From the NCBI GenBank assembly GCA_020630295.1, contig JAHDBR010000004.1, forward strand, positions 1 to 42,880: a DNA stretch of 42,880 nt, given 5' to 3'. This document shows positions 33,002-42,843 of the stretch, piece after piece. The stretch's first letter is position 1. Every line of letters begins with the position of its first letter. Position numbers and translations under genes: made by a program. Below the pieces are notes generated by a model. That model did no database searches and was not told the DNA's origin. It worked only from the letters and a program-made list of their open reading frames with translations. Origin of the DNA: Sphingomonadaceae bacterium. Its GTDB lineage: Bacteria; Pseudomonadota; Alphaproteobacteria; Sphingomonadales; Sphingomonadaceae.

Positions 33002-34078
33002 ATGGTTAACGCCGCAGTAGTAAACCAGCTTAAGCAAGCCATGTCTAAGGAAGCTGTGCGTTTGGGCTTCTGCGAGATTGGTTTCGCCAGTGCCGAAGAT
33101 GACCCGGTGCGGGCGCAAAGGCTGCATGACTGGCTGGAGGCTGGCCATCACGGTTCGATGGGCTGGATGGAAGAGCGCGCAGATGTGCGGCAGGGACCGA
33201 GCAGCATGTGGCCCGAGGCCAAAAGCGTTATCGCGCTGGGTATGAGCTATGCGCCGGACCATGACCCGCTTGCCTTGGAAGGCGTTGGCGACCGCGCGCG
33301 AATTTCTGTCTATGCGCAAGGCCGCGATTATCACGACGTCGTGAAAAAGGCGCTAAAGGCGCTCGCCCGCTGGCTGGTTAGCGCCGCTAAAGAGGCGGGT
33401 TTGGAAGAGCCGCAGCTCAAGGTGTTTGTCGATACGGCCCCGGTAATGGAAAAGCCGCTGGGTCAGGCGGCTGGTATCGGTTGGCAAGGCAAACACAGCA
33501 ATCTGGTCAGCCGCGAACATGGCAGCTGGATGTTCCTTGGCGCAATTTATACGACTGTGCCATTTGCGCCCGACATAGCGGAAGAAGATCATTGTGGTTC
33601 GTGCGATGCGTGCCATGCGGCCTGTCCGACAGACGCGTTTCCCGCGCCGTATCAAGTCGATGCACGGCGGTGCATTTCCTATCTTACAATCGAGCATAAG
33701 GGCCCGATTCCGCACGAATTTCGTCGGCCTATGGGCAACCGTATCTATGGCTGTGATGATTGTTTGGCAGTGTGCCCGTGGAACAAGTTTGCGGACACTG
33801 CCGCGCGGCACAAATCCTTCGCCGCACGGACCGAGCTGGTCGAGCCGGAGCTGGCCGAGTTGCTCCAACTCGATGACGCTGCTTTTCGTACCATGTTTTC
33901 CGGTTCCCCGATCAAACGTATCGGCAGGAACCGCTTTGTCCGTAATTGCCTGATTGCGGCAGGTAACAGTCAAACCCCGTCATTGGAGCCGCTGGTAAGC
34001 GAGCTATGTGCAGATCCTGATCCGGTGGTTGCGGAAGCTGCCGAATGGGCGCTCGGCGAGCTTACAGCAAAGCCTTAA
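33002..34078 (+). CDS. queG: Epoxyqueuosine reductase
   Basis: Cobalamin and iron-sulfur enzyme for the last step of queuosine tRNA modification, 358 residues. The two [4Fe-4S] clusters are visible: [16 protein letters not shown] near residue 200 and [14 protein letters not shown] near 253, joined by [15 protein letters not shown]. The N-terminal cobalamin-binding part has SYAPDHDP and GRDYHDV. The C terminus has a HEAT-like end. Its stop lies 17 bases inside the convergent ferredoxin reductase gene, so the two 3' ends overlap. Confidence 0.95.
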   Translation: MVNAAVVNQLKQAMSKEAVRLGFCEIGFASAEDDPVRAQRLHDWLEAGHHGSMGWMEERADVRQGPSSMWPEAKSVIALGMSYAPDHDPLALEGVGDRARISVYAQGRDYHDVVKKALKALARWLVSAAKEAGLEEPQLKVFVDTAPVMEKPLGQAAGIGWQGKHSNLVSREHGSWMFLGAIYTTVPFAPDIAEEDHCGSCDACHAACPTDAFPAPYQVDARRCISYLTIEHKGPIPHEFRRPMGNRIYGCDDCLAVCPWNKFADTAARHKSFAARTELVEPELAELLQLDDAAFRTMFSGSPIKRIGRNRFVRNCLIAAGNSQTPSLEPLVSELCADPDPVVAEAAEWALGELTAKP

Positions 34079-35288
34079 GCGGTATTTCTGTGTCCGCCAA
34101 TGCTTCTACATCGGGCGCAATCCGCGCTTCTACCAGCTTGCGCCCCTGCACGTAATCTTTCACGTTATTCACGCAGTCCAGCGCTATGACGCGCCCTTCT
34201 TTGAGATAGATCACAGAGAACTTCCGGTCCGCCGGATCACCGCGCAATACGGTACTGTCATAATCCAGTGACAAGCCTGCGGTTTGTAATTTCAGATCAT
34301 ATTGGTTGGACCAGAACCACGGAAATGCGTGGTACGGCTGTTTGTCGCCCATGATCGATTTGGCGGCCGTGGTCGCCATATCATTGGCGTTCTGCACCGA
34401 TTCCACACGAATAACCGCGCCGTCCGCAAAATCATTAGCGTGTGCAGCGCAGTCTCCGATCGCGTAAATATCTTCCAGCGTTGTGCGGCAAAACTGGTCG
34501 ACATCGACCCCGTTAGCGCCCGCTGCGCCGGCCATGATCAGTGGCCCTACCGACGGGACAATTCCGATTCCGACCACGACCATATCGGCGGCAATCTCTT
34601 CACCGTCCGCCAGTTTTACACCGGTAACCGATCCATTTGCGCCGACTATGCTTTCTACCGCGACTTCGAGCCTTAAATCCACACCCTGACCCCGGTGCTC
34701 GTTCTGGTAAAATTCAGATAGTTCGCCGCCTGCAACCCGTGCCAGGACACGCGGCAAAGCTTCCAACAAAGTTACCTCATTGCCTAGTTTGCGAAGCACC
34801 GCCGCCGCTTCAAGGCCGATATAGCCGCCGCCTATCACAACTGCGCGTTTGGGGCCGGTCGCCAGTTCGGACATCATCCGGTCCACGTCGCTACGACCAC
34901 GGACGGTGTGTACGCCGCTTAAGTCCGCGCCCGGACAATCCAGCCTGCGCGGATCGCCCCCGGTCGCCCATATCAGCTTGCGATAAGAGACTTTGCTGTC
35001 GTCACCCAGAGTGACCGTTTTGCCCATCCAGTCAATTTCGACCACGGGATTGCCCAGCCGCAAGTCCACATTCTTGTCCGCCCAAAACTGCGGCGGGCGG
35101 ATATAAAGCCGATCAAATGGCTTGTCTCCCGCCAGATATTCCTTGGACAAAGGCGGCCGTTCATAGGGCGGTTCGCTTTCCCGACCCAGCATTACTATGC
35201 TGTCTTCGTGGCCGTTCTGCCGCAGTGCAATCGCAGCCTGCGCGCCCGCATGCCCTGTGCCCACAATTAGAATGTCTGCATGATCCAT
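34062..35288 (-). CDS. Ferredoxin/rubredoxin NAD(P)H reductase (FAD)
   Basis: Flavoprotein of 408 residues of the putidaredoxin-reductase type. An N-terminal FAD fold ([18 protein letters not shown]), [10 protein letters not shown], the NADH-binding fold [19 protein letters not shown] and the second FAD motif DIYAIGDCA are in order, and the C-terminal reductase domain is complete. It would pass electrons from NADH to a ferredoxin that could serve the P450 at 29256. A GTG two codons upstream (35294) is an alternative start. No ferredoxin gene accompanies it. The stop overlaps queG by 17 bases. Confidence 0.87.
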   Translation of the reverse strand: MDHADILIVGTGHAGAQAAIALRQNGHEDSIVMLGRESEPPYERPPLSKEYLAGDKPFDRLYIRPPQFWADKNVDLRLGNPVVEIDWMGKTVTLGDDSKVSYRKLIWATGGDPRRLDCPGADLSGVHTVRGRSDVDRMMSELATGPKRAVVIGGGYIGLEAAAVLRKLGNEVTLLEALPRVLARVAGGELSEFYQNEHRGQGVDLRLEVAVESIVGANGSVTGVKLADGEEIAADMVVVGIGIVPSVGPLIMAGAAGANGVDVDQFCRTTLEDIYAIGDCAAHANDFADGAVIRVESVQNANDMATTAAKSIMGDKQPYHAFPWFWSNQYDLKLQTAGLSLDYDSTVLRGDPADRKFSVIYLKEGRVIALDCVNNVKDYVQGRKLVEARIAPDVEALADTEIPLKALL

Positions 35289-35360
35289 GGCCACTGACTT
35301 GGCGCAAATCGCGCAGCGGTCAAGCCCGTATGCGTTGATCTCTGGAGTCGAACAGACGGA

Positions 35361-38300
35361 TCAGCGTGCGAGCAGGTTGCGCGCCTGACTGGCAATTTGC
35401 GCCAACATTGCGGGTGCAACCAATGGCTGTTTCTGTGCGCGGTCAATCATGGACCTGAACTGCCGGATTGCGGCCTTGTGATCCTCTGCCCAACTGCCGA
35501 CTGCGCCGGCAGGATCATCTTTGGCGCCCTTTCTGCGTGACAGGCGACGGAGAAAGTCCAGCCGCATTTGCTGAAAATCACGGGCCAGACCAGCCACCAG
35601 CAAACGCTCCCACACGTCCGACGGCATCATCATGGCTGCCGTGCTTTGCGCCCAGTCCAGACCGAGCCGTTCACCCAGATCGGTAAATGCGGAAGTAAGC
35701 GCGTGTGTTTCGATTCCGGCATCCAGCGCAAGCGATGCCAGGCCGATCGAGCCGTCAACGTCATACAAATGTGTGACTTCATTCGCGAGTTTTTCGGGTG
35801 CGCCAGCCTCCACAAAGCTGGCTTTCAGCTTTGCCGATTGCTGCCGGTTCTGGTCTCCAAGAAGACCGGATGTTGCCTTTGAAAGTTCGGTCACGCGTGT
35901 GTGTAACCGTTCAATCATTTCTGACGGCATGCTGACGCTCGCGCCGGCGCGGAGCAAATCCGCCATTTGACTGCGCATGGCCGAAGCAAGGTGATCAAAC
36001 AGCATAAGGCGGGCCTGTTCGGGCATTTCTGCGGTTTCCAGCTTGGCCCAAAGTTCACCCACGCCAAACAAAGCTTCTGCAGAAACGAAAGAAGCTGATA
36101 CGTCGGCCAGACCCACGCCTTCTTCCTCGGCCAGCTCGAACGGGTGAACGATGCCAAGGCGGTTAATTACGCGGTTGGCAAGCGCAGTCGCGATAATCTC
36201 CCGCCGCAGTTGGTGCCCCTCAATCTGCGCCTTGTATGACTTGCGCATCGGGGTCGGAAAATATTCGATCAGCGAGCGTGTCAGGCTCTTATCATCGGGG
36301 AGGTCTGTATTCTCGATCGCATCCTGGAGAACAAGTTTGGTCGAGGACAAAAGCACGGCCAATTCGGGCCGCGTCAGCCCGGCACCATCGCTCGCGCGCC
36401 GCGAAAACGCTTCGCTATCAGCCAGGCCTTCGGTCTTCCGGTCGAGCGCCCCGCGATCCTCCAACGTTTCGATCAACCGCAATTGCGAGGCTGTCGCCTT
36501 CGCACCGCCAATTTCGGCAATTGAGAGCGCCAGAGCCTGAAGCCGGTTATCTTCCAGCACCAGTTCCGAAACTTCATCGGTCATTTTCGCAAGCAGGCTG
36601 TTGCGTTTTGCCTCTGACAATTTGCCTGACCGCCGCGCTGCAGCCAGAGCGATCTTGATGTTTACTTCATTATCGGAACAATCCACGCCGGCAGAATTGT
36701 CGATAAAGTCGGTGTTGATCCGCCCGCCAAGTAAAGCGAACTCAATCCGGCCAGCTTGGGTCACGCCTAAATTGGCGCCTTCACCAATCACCTTGGCGCG
36801 CAAATCTTCGGCGTTCACGCGTAGCGCGTCATTGGCCGGATCGCCGACCTGAACGTTGTTTTCACCGGACCCCTTGATGTAGGTACCGATACCGCCGAAC
36901 CAGATGAGATCAACGGGTGCGGTAACGATCGCAGAAATCAGGGCTTCCGGTTCAATCTCCGCGGTCTCAACGCCCAATGCTGTACGCGCGGCGGCGCTTA
37001 ACTTTATCGTTTTGGAGGCGCGGGAATAGACCCCGCCGCCCTTCGAGATCAGCTTGCTATCGTAATCTTCCCAGCTGGACCGCGCCAATCCGAAAAGCCG
37101 CTTGCGTTCTTTCCAGCTGGCAGCCGCATCAGGGTCGGGATCGATAAAGATGTGCCGATGATCGAAGGCTGCAACGATCTGGATGGATTTGGACAGCAAC
37201 ATCCCATTGCCGAAAACATCGCCCGACATATCGCCGCAGCCGACAACGCGAACCGGGTCGCGCTGCACATCCACGCCCATTTCAAGGAAGTGACGCTGGA
37301 CAGAAACCCAAGCGCCCTTGGCCGTAATGCCCATGGCTTTGTGGTCATAACCGTTGGAACCGCCACTTGCGAAGGCATCGTCCAGCCAGAAATCGCGGCT
37401 CTGCGCAATACCATTGGCAACGTCACTAAAGCTGGCGGTTCCCTTATCCGCAGCGACCACGAAATAGGGGTCCTCTCCGTCCAGCGGAAGGACGCTATCG
37501 GGATGAATGACTTTGTCTTCGACGATGTTATCGGTGATCGACAGCAATGTGCGGATGAAAATTTCGTAGCTTGCGCGGCCTTCTGCAGCCCAGCCTTCGC
37601 GGTCGACCTGCGGAGAAGGCAATTGTTTCGGATAGAAACCGCCTTTGGCGCCTGTTGGAACGATCACAGCGTTCTTCACCCGTTGCGCTTTCATCAGGCC
37701 TAGGATTTCAGTGCGGAAATCATCACGCCTGTCGGACCAGCGCAGGCCCCCCCGCGCGACAGGTCCGGCGCGCAAGTGGATGCCTTCAACACGCGGAGAA
37801 TACACAAAGATTTCGCGCCATGGCACAGGCTTTGGCAGGTTCGGCACAAGGTCGGACTGGATTTTGAACGCCAGCGCTTCTTCAGCGGTAGGGGCAAAGC
37901 AATTGGTCCGCAAAATGGATTTTATCAGCGCATGGTAGAGGCGCAGCAACCGGTCATCATTGATCGCGGCAACTTTGGACAGGCCTTGCTTAATCGCATT
38001 TTCCGAAGCCGTGATTGCAGCCTCCCGGTCGCCGGTAAATTCCGGGTCGTGAGCGGCGGCAAATCGCGCAACAAGTGCACGCGTCACATCCGGTGCGCGG
38101 CGCAAAGCATCGACCACTGTATAAATGGTGAAGCCCATGCCCGCCTGGCGCAAATAGCGGTAATAGGCGCGCAGCCAGTTGGCCTCGCGCGCAGCCAGTG
38201 CCGTGCCGACAACCAAGCGGTTAAACGGATCATCCTCTGCGGTCTCGTTCAAGACCGCGGTGACCGCTTGTTCGATAGTTTCAGCGCGCTCGAGAATGGG

Positions 38301-40091
38301 TCCGGTTTCCACGCCAGCGGGTAGTTCCAGCTTGAAATCGTGGATCGTGCCCAGCTTCCCGCCATCCAGGCTGGTGGGTATTTCAGACAGCACCTCAAAT
38401 CCGAAATTCTCCAACGCTGGTACAGCGTCGGACAGAGGCAGCGAGCCTTCATGTTCGTAGATTTTCAGGCGCAGACAATTCGCCGCATCTGTTTCAAGAC
38501 GGTAGAGTCGCGCATCGCGCTGCAGCTGTGCTGGATCTGAAGCTTTGCTGTCCGTTTGCAGCATATGCCGCATCCGCCCAATGTCGAGTGCGGCCTCTTC
38601 AGGACCGTAAGTGACTCGGTATGAGACGGGAAAAACATCGGCATATCGCGATGCTATTGCGGCAGCGCGGCCTGATTCTTCGAATTGCGAAAGTTCTTGT
38701 TCGACCGATTCTGCCCAACCGCGCAGCATGCGCTGCATGCGTGCCTCGATTTCGCTTTCGCTATAATCGGATTTGCCATCACGGATATCCAGCACAAAGC
38801 GGAGCATTGCCAGATTTCCGCCTTCAACTTCCAGGCTCCAGTCTAGCAGGCTGGCGCCTGCGCTGTCCTGAAGCAGATCGCGGATTTGCTCGCGGACTTG
38901 TGTCGACAGCATATCGCGCGGCAACCATACAAAAGCGAACAAGTGACGAGCCAGAGGTGCCTGGACGATTGCAAGCCGCGGACGGGGCCGGTCAACCAAA
39001 CCCATCATCGCCGTAGTGACGCGGGCAATTTCTTCATCGGCAAAACCGATTAAAAGATCGTGCGGCAATGCCGAGAGGGCATGGACCAACGCCTTTCCGG
39101 CGTGGCCAGAGCGGTCAAAATCGAACCGCTCCATGAGTTTTGCCAGCTGGGCTCTCAGGCTGGGAACCTCGCTGGGCGGCGCGGCCAGAGCAGCGCTGGT
39201 CCAGACACCTGCATGAACCGACACTGCCGTCACCTTTTTGCCGGACATGATCGGTATCAGGAACAGGTCCAGCGGAACTCGGCGATGCACGTTTGAAACC
39301 TGATTGGCCTTGATTATCAGCGGCACACGGTTTTCGCGGTTTGCGGGATCATCAAACCAAGCGAACGCCCGGTCATATGAATCGTCTGCGAGTAATGTCT
39401 TCGCGCTTTTGCGGCAGATCCCGCTAGCGCCAGATTGCGCCCCACCACGTTCGCGTGTCACATGACCAAGCTGCGTCAGCATCCCGCCTTCAAGCCAGCG
39501 GAGCAATTCTGCTCCTTCGCTATTACCGGCCCGTTCCGCGTCCTCCTGCATGGCAGTGCGCATTTTCGGCCAATCGGCGACTGCCGCCCGAACATCACCC
39601 AGCGTTACACGCAGCGCCTTTTCCAATGCGCGGCGCTGTTTTGCATCGATCCGCGCTGTTTCGATGTAGATCATGGATTCGCGGCTGGCCGAATTGTCGC
39701 GGCTATCGCAAAGACTGGTCAACGTACCTTTCTCATCGCGTTCTACTGCGATGACCGGATGTACCAGCCGGTCAATTGCGAGGCCCTGTGCGGCTATTGT
39801 TGCCGCAACAGAGTCGACCAGAAACGGCATATCATCATTGACGACAGCGATCCGCATAAAGCGCCGTTCATCGGTAGCAGAAGCCAAGGTTATTGCGGAA
39901 CGCTTGGCATCACGCCGGGCGGCAGTGTCGAGCACAAACTTGGCAGCTTCGCGCACTTTGGTTTTTTCGAAGGGCGTGTCGCCCGGCAATAATGACGCGC
40001 AAATATGCTGCGTCAGAGCCTCCACCAGCTTAGTCTCTCCAGCCAGGCGTCTCATCGGATTGCGAGGCGTTTCGGTGGTCTTCGAACCCAT
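35361..40091 (-). CDS. NAD-specific glutamate dehydrogenase, large (GDH-180) type
   Basis: Very large enzyme of 1576 residues that deaminates glutamate to 2-oxoglutarate with NAD. Size and layout match the class first seen in Streptomyces and Pseudomonas: about 700 N-terminal residues of regulatory (ACT-like) domains, a catalytic core with RGGLRWSDRRDDFRTEILGL, KNAVIVPTGAKGGF (substrate-binding lysine) and GCGDMSGDVFGNGML, and a helical C-terminal region. Cytoplasmic. GGAG lies nine bases before the start. This enzyme usually works in amino-acid catabolism, and here the window also encodes a peptide transporter with amidohydrolases, but they are 13 kb away. Confidence 0.96.
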   Translation of the reverse strand: MGSKTTETPRNPMRRLAGETKLVEALTQHICASLLPGDTPFEKTKVREAAKFVLDTAARRDAKRSAITLASATDERRFMRIAVVNDDMPFLVDSVAATIAAQGLAIDRLVHPVIAVERDEKGTLTSLCDSRDNSASRESMIYIETARIDAKQRRALEKALRVTLGDVRAAVADWPKMRTAMQEDAERAGNSEGAELLRWLEGGMLTQLGHVTRERGGAQSGASGICRKSAKTLLADDSYDRAFAWFDDPANRENRVPLIIKANQVSNVHRRVPLDLFLIPIMSGKKVTAVSVHAGVWTSAALAAPPSEVPSLRAQLAKLMERFDFDRSGHAGKALVHALSALPHDLLIGFADEEIARVTTAMMGLVDRPRPRLAIVQAPLARHLFAFVWLPRDMLSTQVREQIRDLLQDSAGASLLDWSLEVEGGNLAMLRFVLDIRDGKSDYSESEIEARMQRMLRGWAESVEQELSQFEESGRAAAIASRYADVFPVSYRVTYGPEEAALDIGRMRHMLQTDSKASDPAQLQRDARLYRLETDAANCLRLKIYEHEGSLPLSDAVPALENFGFEVLSEIPTSLDGGKLGTIHDFKLELPAGVETGPILERAETIEQAVTAVLNETAEDDPFNRLVVGTALAAREANWLRAYYRYLRQAGMGFTIYTVVDALRRAPDVTRALVARFAAAHDPEFTGDREAAITASENAIKQGLSKVAAINDDRLLRLYHALIKSILRTNCFAPTAEEALAFKIQSDLVPNLPKPVPWREIFVYSPRVEGIHLRAGPVARGGLRWSDRRDDFRTEILGLMKAQRVKNAVIVPTGAKGGFYPKQLPSPQVDREGWAAEGRASYEIFIRTLLSITDNIVEDKVIHPDSVLPLDGEDPYFVVAADKGTASFSDVANGIAQSRDFWLDDAFASGGSNGYDHKAMGITAKGAWVSVQRHFLEMGVDVQRDPVRVVGCGDMSGDVFGNGMLLSKSIQIVAAFDHRHIFIDPDPDAAASWKERKRLFGLARSSWEDYDSKLISKGGGVYSRASKTIKLSAAARTALGVETAEIEPEALISAIVTAPVDLIWFGGIGTYIKGSGENNVQVGDPANDALRVNAEDLRAKVIGEGANLGVTQAGRIEFALLGGRINTDFIDNSAGVDCSDNEVNIKIALAAARRSGKLSEAKRNSLLAKMTDEVSELVLEDNRLQALALSIAEIGGAKATASQLRLIETLEDRGALDRKTEGLADSEAFSRRASDGAGLTRPELAVLLSSTKLVLQDAIENTDLPDDKSLTRSLIEYFPTPMRKSYKAQIEGHQLRREIIATALANRVINRLGIVHPFELAEEEGVGLADVSASFVSAEALFGVGELWAKLETAEMPEQARLMLFDHLASAMRSQMADLLRAGASVSMPSEMIERLHTRVTELSKATSGLLGDQNRQQSAKLKASFVEAGAPEKLANEVTHLYDVDGSIGLASLALDAGIETHALTSAFTDLGERLGLDWAQSTAAMMMPSDVWERLLVAGLARDFQQMRLDFLRRLSRRKGAKDDPAGAVGSWAEDHKAAIRQFRSMIDRAQKQPLVAPAMLAQIASQARNLLAR

Positions 40092-40132
40092 CCGGTTTGC
40101 TCCGTAGGGCTATGCCCCTGTTATATTGTTAC

Positions 40133-40143
40133 TGCACCGTGCA
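40133..40143. promoter_or_regulatory. Palindrome upstream of the GDH gene
   Basis: TGCAC-C-GTGCA is a perfect 11-base palindrome 42 bases before the GDH start. On the minus strand a weak -10-like TATAAC lies just downstream of it. It could be a regulator site; the region 40092-40247 holds no gene. Confidence 0.35.
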
Positions 40144-40247
40144 CTAATCATTCGCGAATAGGCCGTTCCGGGCAGACCCGCAAGTGCGTCTATCTGCAAT
40201 CTAACACGCCGGGTCTGTTTGATGAAAGGCGTGCTGAACATACGTGA

Positions 40248-41231
40248 TCAAGGGGCGATTACGTCCATTGTCAGCTCCAAAGAACGGATGCGGTCCTCAG
40301 GGTCGAATGTCGATCCTGCAACTATGATTTCGTCAGCCTGCGTGCGCTCTACAAATTCGCGGATCTTGGTACGTACTGTTTGCGGTGATCCGATGGCGCT
40401 GGCCTGACCGATATGAGCGAGCATGGCTTGCAATGGCGCGGGAAGGCTGGCGCGATAATCATCCACCGGAGGCGGCAATTTTCCGGGTGAGCCCGTCCGC
40501 AATCGGACAAATGCCTGCAATTGGGAAGAAGCGATTAGCTCGGCTGTCTCGTCTGTTTCCGCTGCGATAACCGTCATGGCCGCCATCACATGAGGCTTAT
40601 CGAGCGTATCTGAAGGCTGGAAATCGCGGCGATATAGCTCCAGCGCTGTGTCAAGATGGTCAGGCGCAAAATGCGATGCGAACGCATAAGGCAAGCCTAA
40701 CTTCGCCGCGAGCCTCGCGCCGAACAGGCTGGAGCCCAGCATCCACATTTCAACATTTGCACCAAGTCCGGGAGTCGCGGCAATCGGCAATTCAATGTCG
40801 CCGGTCAGCAAGGCGCGCAGTTCGGTGACATCCTGCGGGAATTGTTCGGCTGCAACGTGCAGATCTTTTCGCAAGGCGCGTTGCAGCTCTGGACCGGCAC
40901 CAGGTGCGCGGCCCAGCCCCAAATCAATCCTGCCGGGAAAAAGTGCGTCCAGCGTTCCAAACTGCTCCGCAATCGTAAACGGCGTGTGATTGGGCAGCAT
41001 GATGCCGCCAGACCCGATGCGGATAGTGGATGTGGCATTGCCGATATGGGCCAGCACAACCGAGGCTGCTGCACCCGCAATGCCTTCCATTACGTGGTGT
41101 TCTGCCACCCAATAGCGCGCATATCCTGCCTCTTCGGCCGTGCGCGCCAGCCGCGCTGCAGCTTCATAAGCGTCGGGTAAAGAGCTGCCTTCGCGGACGG
41201 GCACCAGATCGAGGACGGATAAAGCAGTCAC
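40248..41231 (-). CDS. Luciferase-like (LLM) flavin-dependent oxidoreductase
   Basis: TIM-barrel flavin enzyme of 327 residues. LDLVPVREGSS at the N terminus, YWVAEHHVMEGIAG, IRIGSGGIMLPNHTPFTIAEQFGTLDALFPGR and LGLGRAPGAGP are the standard LLM family blocks, including the run that binds flavin. Such proteins use FMNH2 supplied by a reductase; the substrate is unknown. The start overlaps the TPR gene stop by four bases. It is the last gene of the three-gene set that begins with the ABHD10-like hydrolase at 42843. Confidence 0.9.
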   Translation of the reverse strand: MTALSVLDLVPVREGSSLPDAYEAAARLARTAEEAGYARYWVAEHHVMEGIAGAAASVVLAHIGNATSTIRIGSGGIMLPNHTPFTIAEQFGTLDALFPGRIDLGLGRAPGAGPELQRALRKDLHVAAEQFPQDVTELRALLTGDIELPIAATPGLGANVEMWMLGSSLFGARLAAKLGLPYAFASHFAPDHLDTALELYRRDFQPSDTLDKPHVMAAMTVIAAETDETAELIASSQLQAFVRLRTGSPGKLPPPVDDYRASLPAPLQAMLAHIGQASAIGSPQTVRTKIREFVERTQADEIIVAGSTFDPEDRIRSLELTMDVIAP

Positions 41232-42085
41232 TGGTCCGGCAACGGGTTCAGACCCGCCAATTGGTCCAGATATGATTGCGCCGTTTGCGCGTCATCGCTG
41301 CCGGGCGCGAGGGTGGTGACGGATTGCCAACTGCGACGCGCGGCATCATCATTTCCGGACAAGACTGCGATCACCCCGGCTTCCAGCCCGATTTGCGTGT
41401 TTGAAGGGTCGAGCAGGACCGCTTGCTCGATAAATTGCTGTGCAGCGGGCAAATCATTTGTACGACGCGCGAGAGTTGCTGACAGGAGCCATGCACGGGC
41501 ATTTGCACTCGTCAGCTCTCTTGCAGTTGCCAGCGCGGCTTTTGCTTCTTCCGGCCGGCCCAAAGCCACCAGTGACCGCGCGCGGTCCAATGCAATTTCA
41601 GAACTCAATTGCGGAAAGCTGGCAGACTTTGCATCGGCCTCGGCAACATCCAGTGCGGCGAGTGCAGCCACATTATCACCCGAACTGATCATCGCGTTGG
41701 CCGCAATCGTGCCCAGCCGCGCGCGATAAGCGGGGTCATCACCGGAAACGGCATCGCGCGCTGCAAGGAAGCTGGATGCGGCCTCGGTCCATTCGCCAGA
41801 TCGGGCCTGCGCATAGCCCAGACAATGCAAAGCGTCTGCTTTGTCGTCATCGCCGGCGTTGCTGCGCCATTCGGCGGCTTCTGTTTTGGCGGCTGTGCTG
41901 TCCTGATCGCCGCGCGCAAGGCATAGTTTCAACCGATCGGGCCGTAGATCGACAACAGCGTCTTGCTGGCGCGTATTCAGGCGCTGCCGTAATTCGTAGA
42001 GTTCCGGCGGTACGGCGGTAACCGGTGTGGAAGCAGACGGGTTGGGCCCGACTTGCAGTAACAGTACCAATGCAGCAGAAATCAA
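41228..42085 (-). CDS. Exported TPR-repeat protein
   Basis: Protein of 285 residues with an N-terminal hydrophobic signal (MISAALVLLLQVGPNPSA) and at least three TPR-like helical pairs, for example ADALHCLGYAQARSGEWTEA, RARSLVALGRPEEAKAALAT and AWLLSATLARRTNDLPAAQQ. It is probably periplasmic and holds partners together. No enzyme motif is seen. It overlaps the genes on both sides by four bases, so it is translated with the hydrolase and the LLM protein, though how the three act together is not clear. Confidence 0.75.
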   Translation of the reverse strand: MISAALVLLLQVGPNPSASTPVTAVPPELYELRQRLNTRQQDAVVDLRPDRLKLCLARGDQDSTAAKTEAAEWRSNAGDDDKADALHCLGYAQARSGEWTEAASSFLAARDAVSGDDPAYRARLGTIAANAMISSGDNVAALAALDVAEADAKSASFPQLSSEIALDRARSLVALGRPEEAKAALATARELTSANARAWLLSATLARRTNDLPAAQQFIEQAVLLDPSNTQIGLEAGVIAVLSGNDDAARRSWQSVTTLAPGSDDAQTAQSYLDQLAGLNPLPDQ

Positions 42086-42843
42086 AGATTATCTCCGGAA
42101 GCGCGTTCAATTACATCCGCTATCTGGGCCAGCAAAATGCGAATGTCGCTCTCTCTGGACAGGCGGTGATCGCCGTCTTTAATCAGAGTGACCTGTATAT
42201 CATCCGAACGGGCGGCGGCAGCCAGCTGCATGGTAATTTCCCATGGAACATCCCGGTCCTTTTGCCCGTGTATCAAGCGCATCGGGCAGTTCAGTTCAAT
42301 GACACTGTCCAGCAAAAGCTGGCTTTGGCCGTCACGCCAGAACAACGGATGCATGGGCGTAGGCTCAGGCCCGTAGGGATTTTCGTCAAAGACAGTCTGC
42401 CCGCTTTCTAGCAAAGTCTTATCCGCGTCCGATCTGCCCCATTCGGTAAAATCGGGAGCCGAAGCGATACCGACTATACCGGCCAATTGGTCATTCAGCG
42501 CCAGTCCCAGCGTGAGCATCAGCCACCCGCCCATGGACGATCCGATTATGACCGCGCTGCCTATTTCCAAGGCGCCGATCAGATGCAGAATTTCGCCGCG
42601 CCAGTTGCTGAGTGACCCGTCGGAAAATTCGCCATCGCTCATTCCGCATCCGGTATAGTCGAGAAGCAGGCAGCCATGTCCTTGGCTCGTGGCCCAATCG
42701 AAGACTGCAGTCGCCTTGCCGCCATCCATGTCGGACATATAACCAGGCAGGAAAACGATGGTCGGCCCGCCATTACTGGCTGGATGGTGCCGGAAAGCCA
42801 TGCGCCGGCCATCGGGTAGTTTATGAAATCGAACCTTTGCCAT
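42082..42843 (-). CDS. Alpha/beta hydrolase (ABHD10-like)
   Basis: Cytoplasmic serine hydrolase of 253 residues. FLPGYMSDMDGGKA is the oxyanion region, LDYTGCGMSDGEF a typical block, GSSMGGWLMLTLGLA holds the nucleophile serine, and IHGQKDRDVPWE and GDHRLSRE supply the acid and histidine. The whole looks like ABHD10-type thioesterases/esterases. It starts 37 bases from the right edge and is first of the overlapping three-gene set. Confidence 0.88.
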   Translation of the reverse strand: MAKVRFHKLPDGRRMAFRHHPASNGGPTIVFLPGYMSDMDGGKATAVFDWATSQGHGCLLLDYTGCGMSDGEFSDGSLSNWRGEILHLIGALEIGSAVIIGSSMGGWLMLTLGLALNDQLAGIVGIASAPDFTEWGRSDADKTLLESGQTVFDENPYGPEPTPMHPLFWRDGQSQLLLDSVIELNCPMRLIHGQKDRDVPWEITMQLAAAARSDDIQVTLIKDGDHRLSRESDIRILLAQIADVIERASGDNL

